5,739 nt of DNA, taken from the NCBI GenBank assembly GCA_946533615.1, contig CAMNBY010000112.1:1-5739 (forward strand), in the 5' to 3' direction. This DNA is from an uncultured Clostridia bacterium. Its GTDB lineage: Bacteria > Bacillota > Clostridia > Oscillospirales > Ruminococcaceae. The translations under genes and the position numbers were made by a program. A model generated the notes under the pieces. The model had not been told where the DNA came from, made no database searches, and saw only the letters and a list, made by a program, of their open reading frames with translations. Numbering within the stretch: the stretch's first letter is position 1; every line of letters begins with the position of its first letter. Below are positions 5,653 to 5,739 of the stretch, piece after piece.

Positions 5653-5739
5653 AGGCAATACCGCACAACCATTGTGCGCAAGATGCGCAGTCAGATTTTT
5701 CGTCAGATTGCCTAAATTCGACGCAGGAAGGCTGACGCC
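5653..5739 (+). repeat. Right copy of the 87-bp perfect inverted repeat
   Basis: This is an exact inverted copy of 1-87, given in the sense of the upstream lipoprotein transcript. The arms AGGCAAT (5653-5659) and ATTGCCT (5707-5713) enclose a hairpin CGCACAA-CCA-TTGTGCG (5662-5678), overlapped by the alternative TGCGCA-AGA-TGCGCA (5675-5689). GTCAGATT is repeated directly at 5690-5697 and 5702-5709. CGTCAG (5701-5706) can pair with CTGACG (5732-5737) near the window edge. A T5 tract follows the second hairpin at a distance, so weak terminator activity is possible. Like the left copy, it lies downstream of a transcription unit and in the same sense to it. It is likely a genomic repeat family member, with its outer end unseen. 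Confidence 0.9.

Noticed and set aside
1..5739. Composite transposon or integrated element bounded by the inverted repeats
   Set aside because: No transposase, integrase or recombinase is encoded, no target-site duplication can be seen, and the cargo consists of core genes in a conserved order.
1..5739. tRNA, rRNA or CRISPR array
   Set aside because: No cloverleaf-like segment, rRNA signature or regularly spaced repeat-spacer pattern was seen on either strand.

Overview
The window reads as a chromosomal segment of a low-GC-phylum (Firmicutes/Bacillota) spore-forming anaerobe. The best guess is the Oscillospiraceae, Ruminococcus-like. The placement rests on three things: the spore genes yabP and yabQ beside divIC and a YabR-type S1 protein, the clostridial DUF4321 membrane protein, and a LacI-type sensor fused to GGDEF, an architecture common in that group. 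Codon usage and GC look even across the genes, so nothing suggests recent transfer of a gene block.

Layout. An 87-bp repeat fills positions 1-87, and its exact inverted copy fills 5653-5739. On the minus strand, 105-2003 encodes a soluble diguanylate cyclase with a periplasmic-binding-protein-like (LacI-type) sensor. A divergent control region (about 2004-2257) holds a promoter for each direction and a 15-bp perfect palindrome midway between their -35 boxes. All remaining genes are on the plus strand: mntP (Mn2+ efflux), yabP and yabQ (spore coat/cortex, overlapping by ATGA), divIC (division, with its own promoter inside the end of yabQ), yabR (S1 RNA-binding protein), a strong intrinsic terminator, a DUF4321 small membrane protein, and a lipoprotein that overlaps it by ATGA. 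A second terminator follows at 5541-5575, and then the right repeat.

How it fits together. yabP-yabQ-divIC-yabR is the order known from Bacillus subtilis. In that genome yabP is preceded by the S4-domain gene yabO/rqcP; here the neighbour is mntP, 29 bases away with no terminator between. The mntP promoter may therefore feed the spore genes, although a sporulation-sigma promoter was not found. divIC, needed in growing cells, has a near-consensus vegetative promoter of its own. The terminator after yabR ends directly against the Shine-Dalgarno of the DUF4321 gene, so that last pair depends on read-through or on a promoter inside yabR.

The most unusual signal is the pair of perfect 87-bp inverted ends. 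The repeat is rich in internal dyads, including two mutually exclusive hairpins. Both copies lie just after the 3' end of a transcription unit, in the same sense relative to it. Since no recombinase or transposase is present and the enclosed genes are core genes, I read the ends as two copies of a dispersed intergenic repeat at which an assembly contig stopped. An invertible segment is the less likely alternative.
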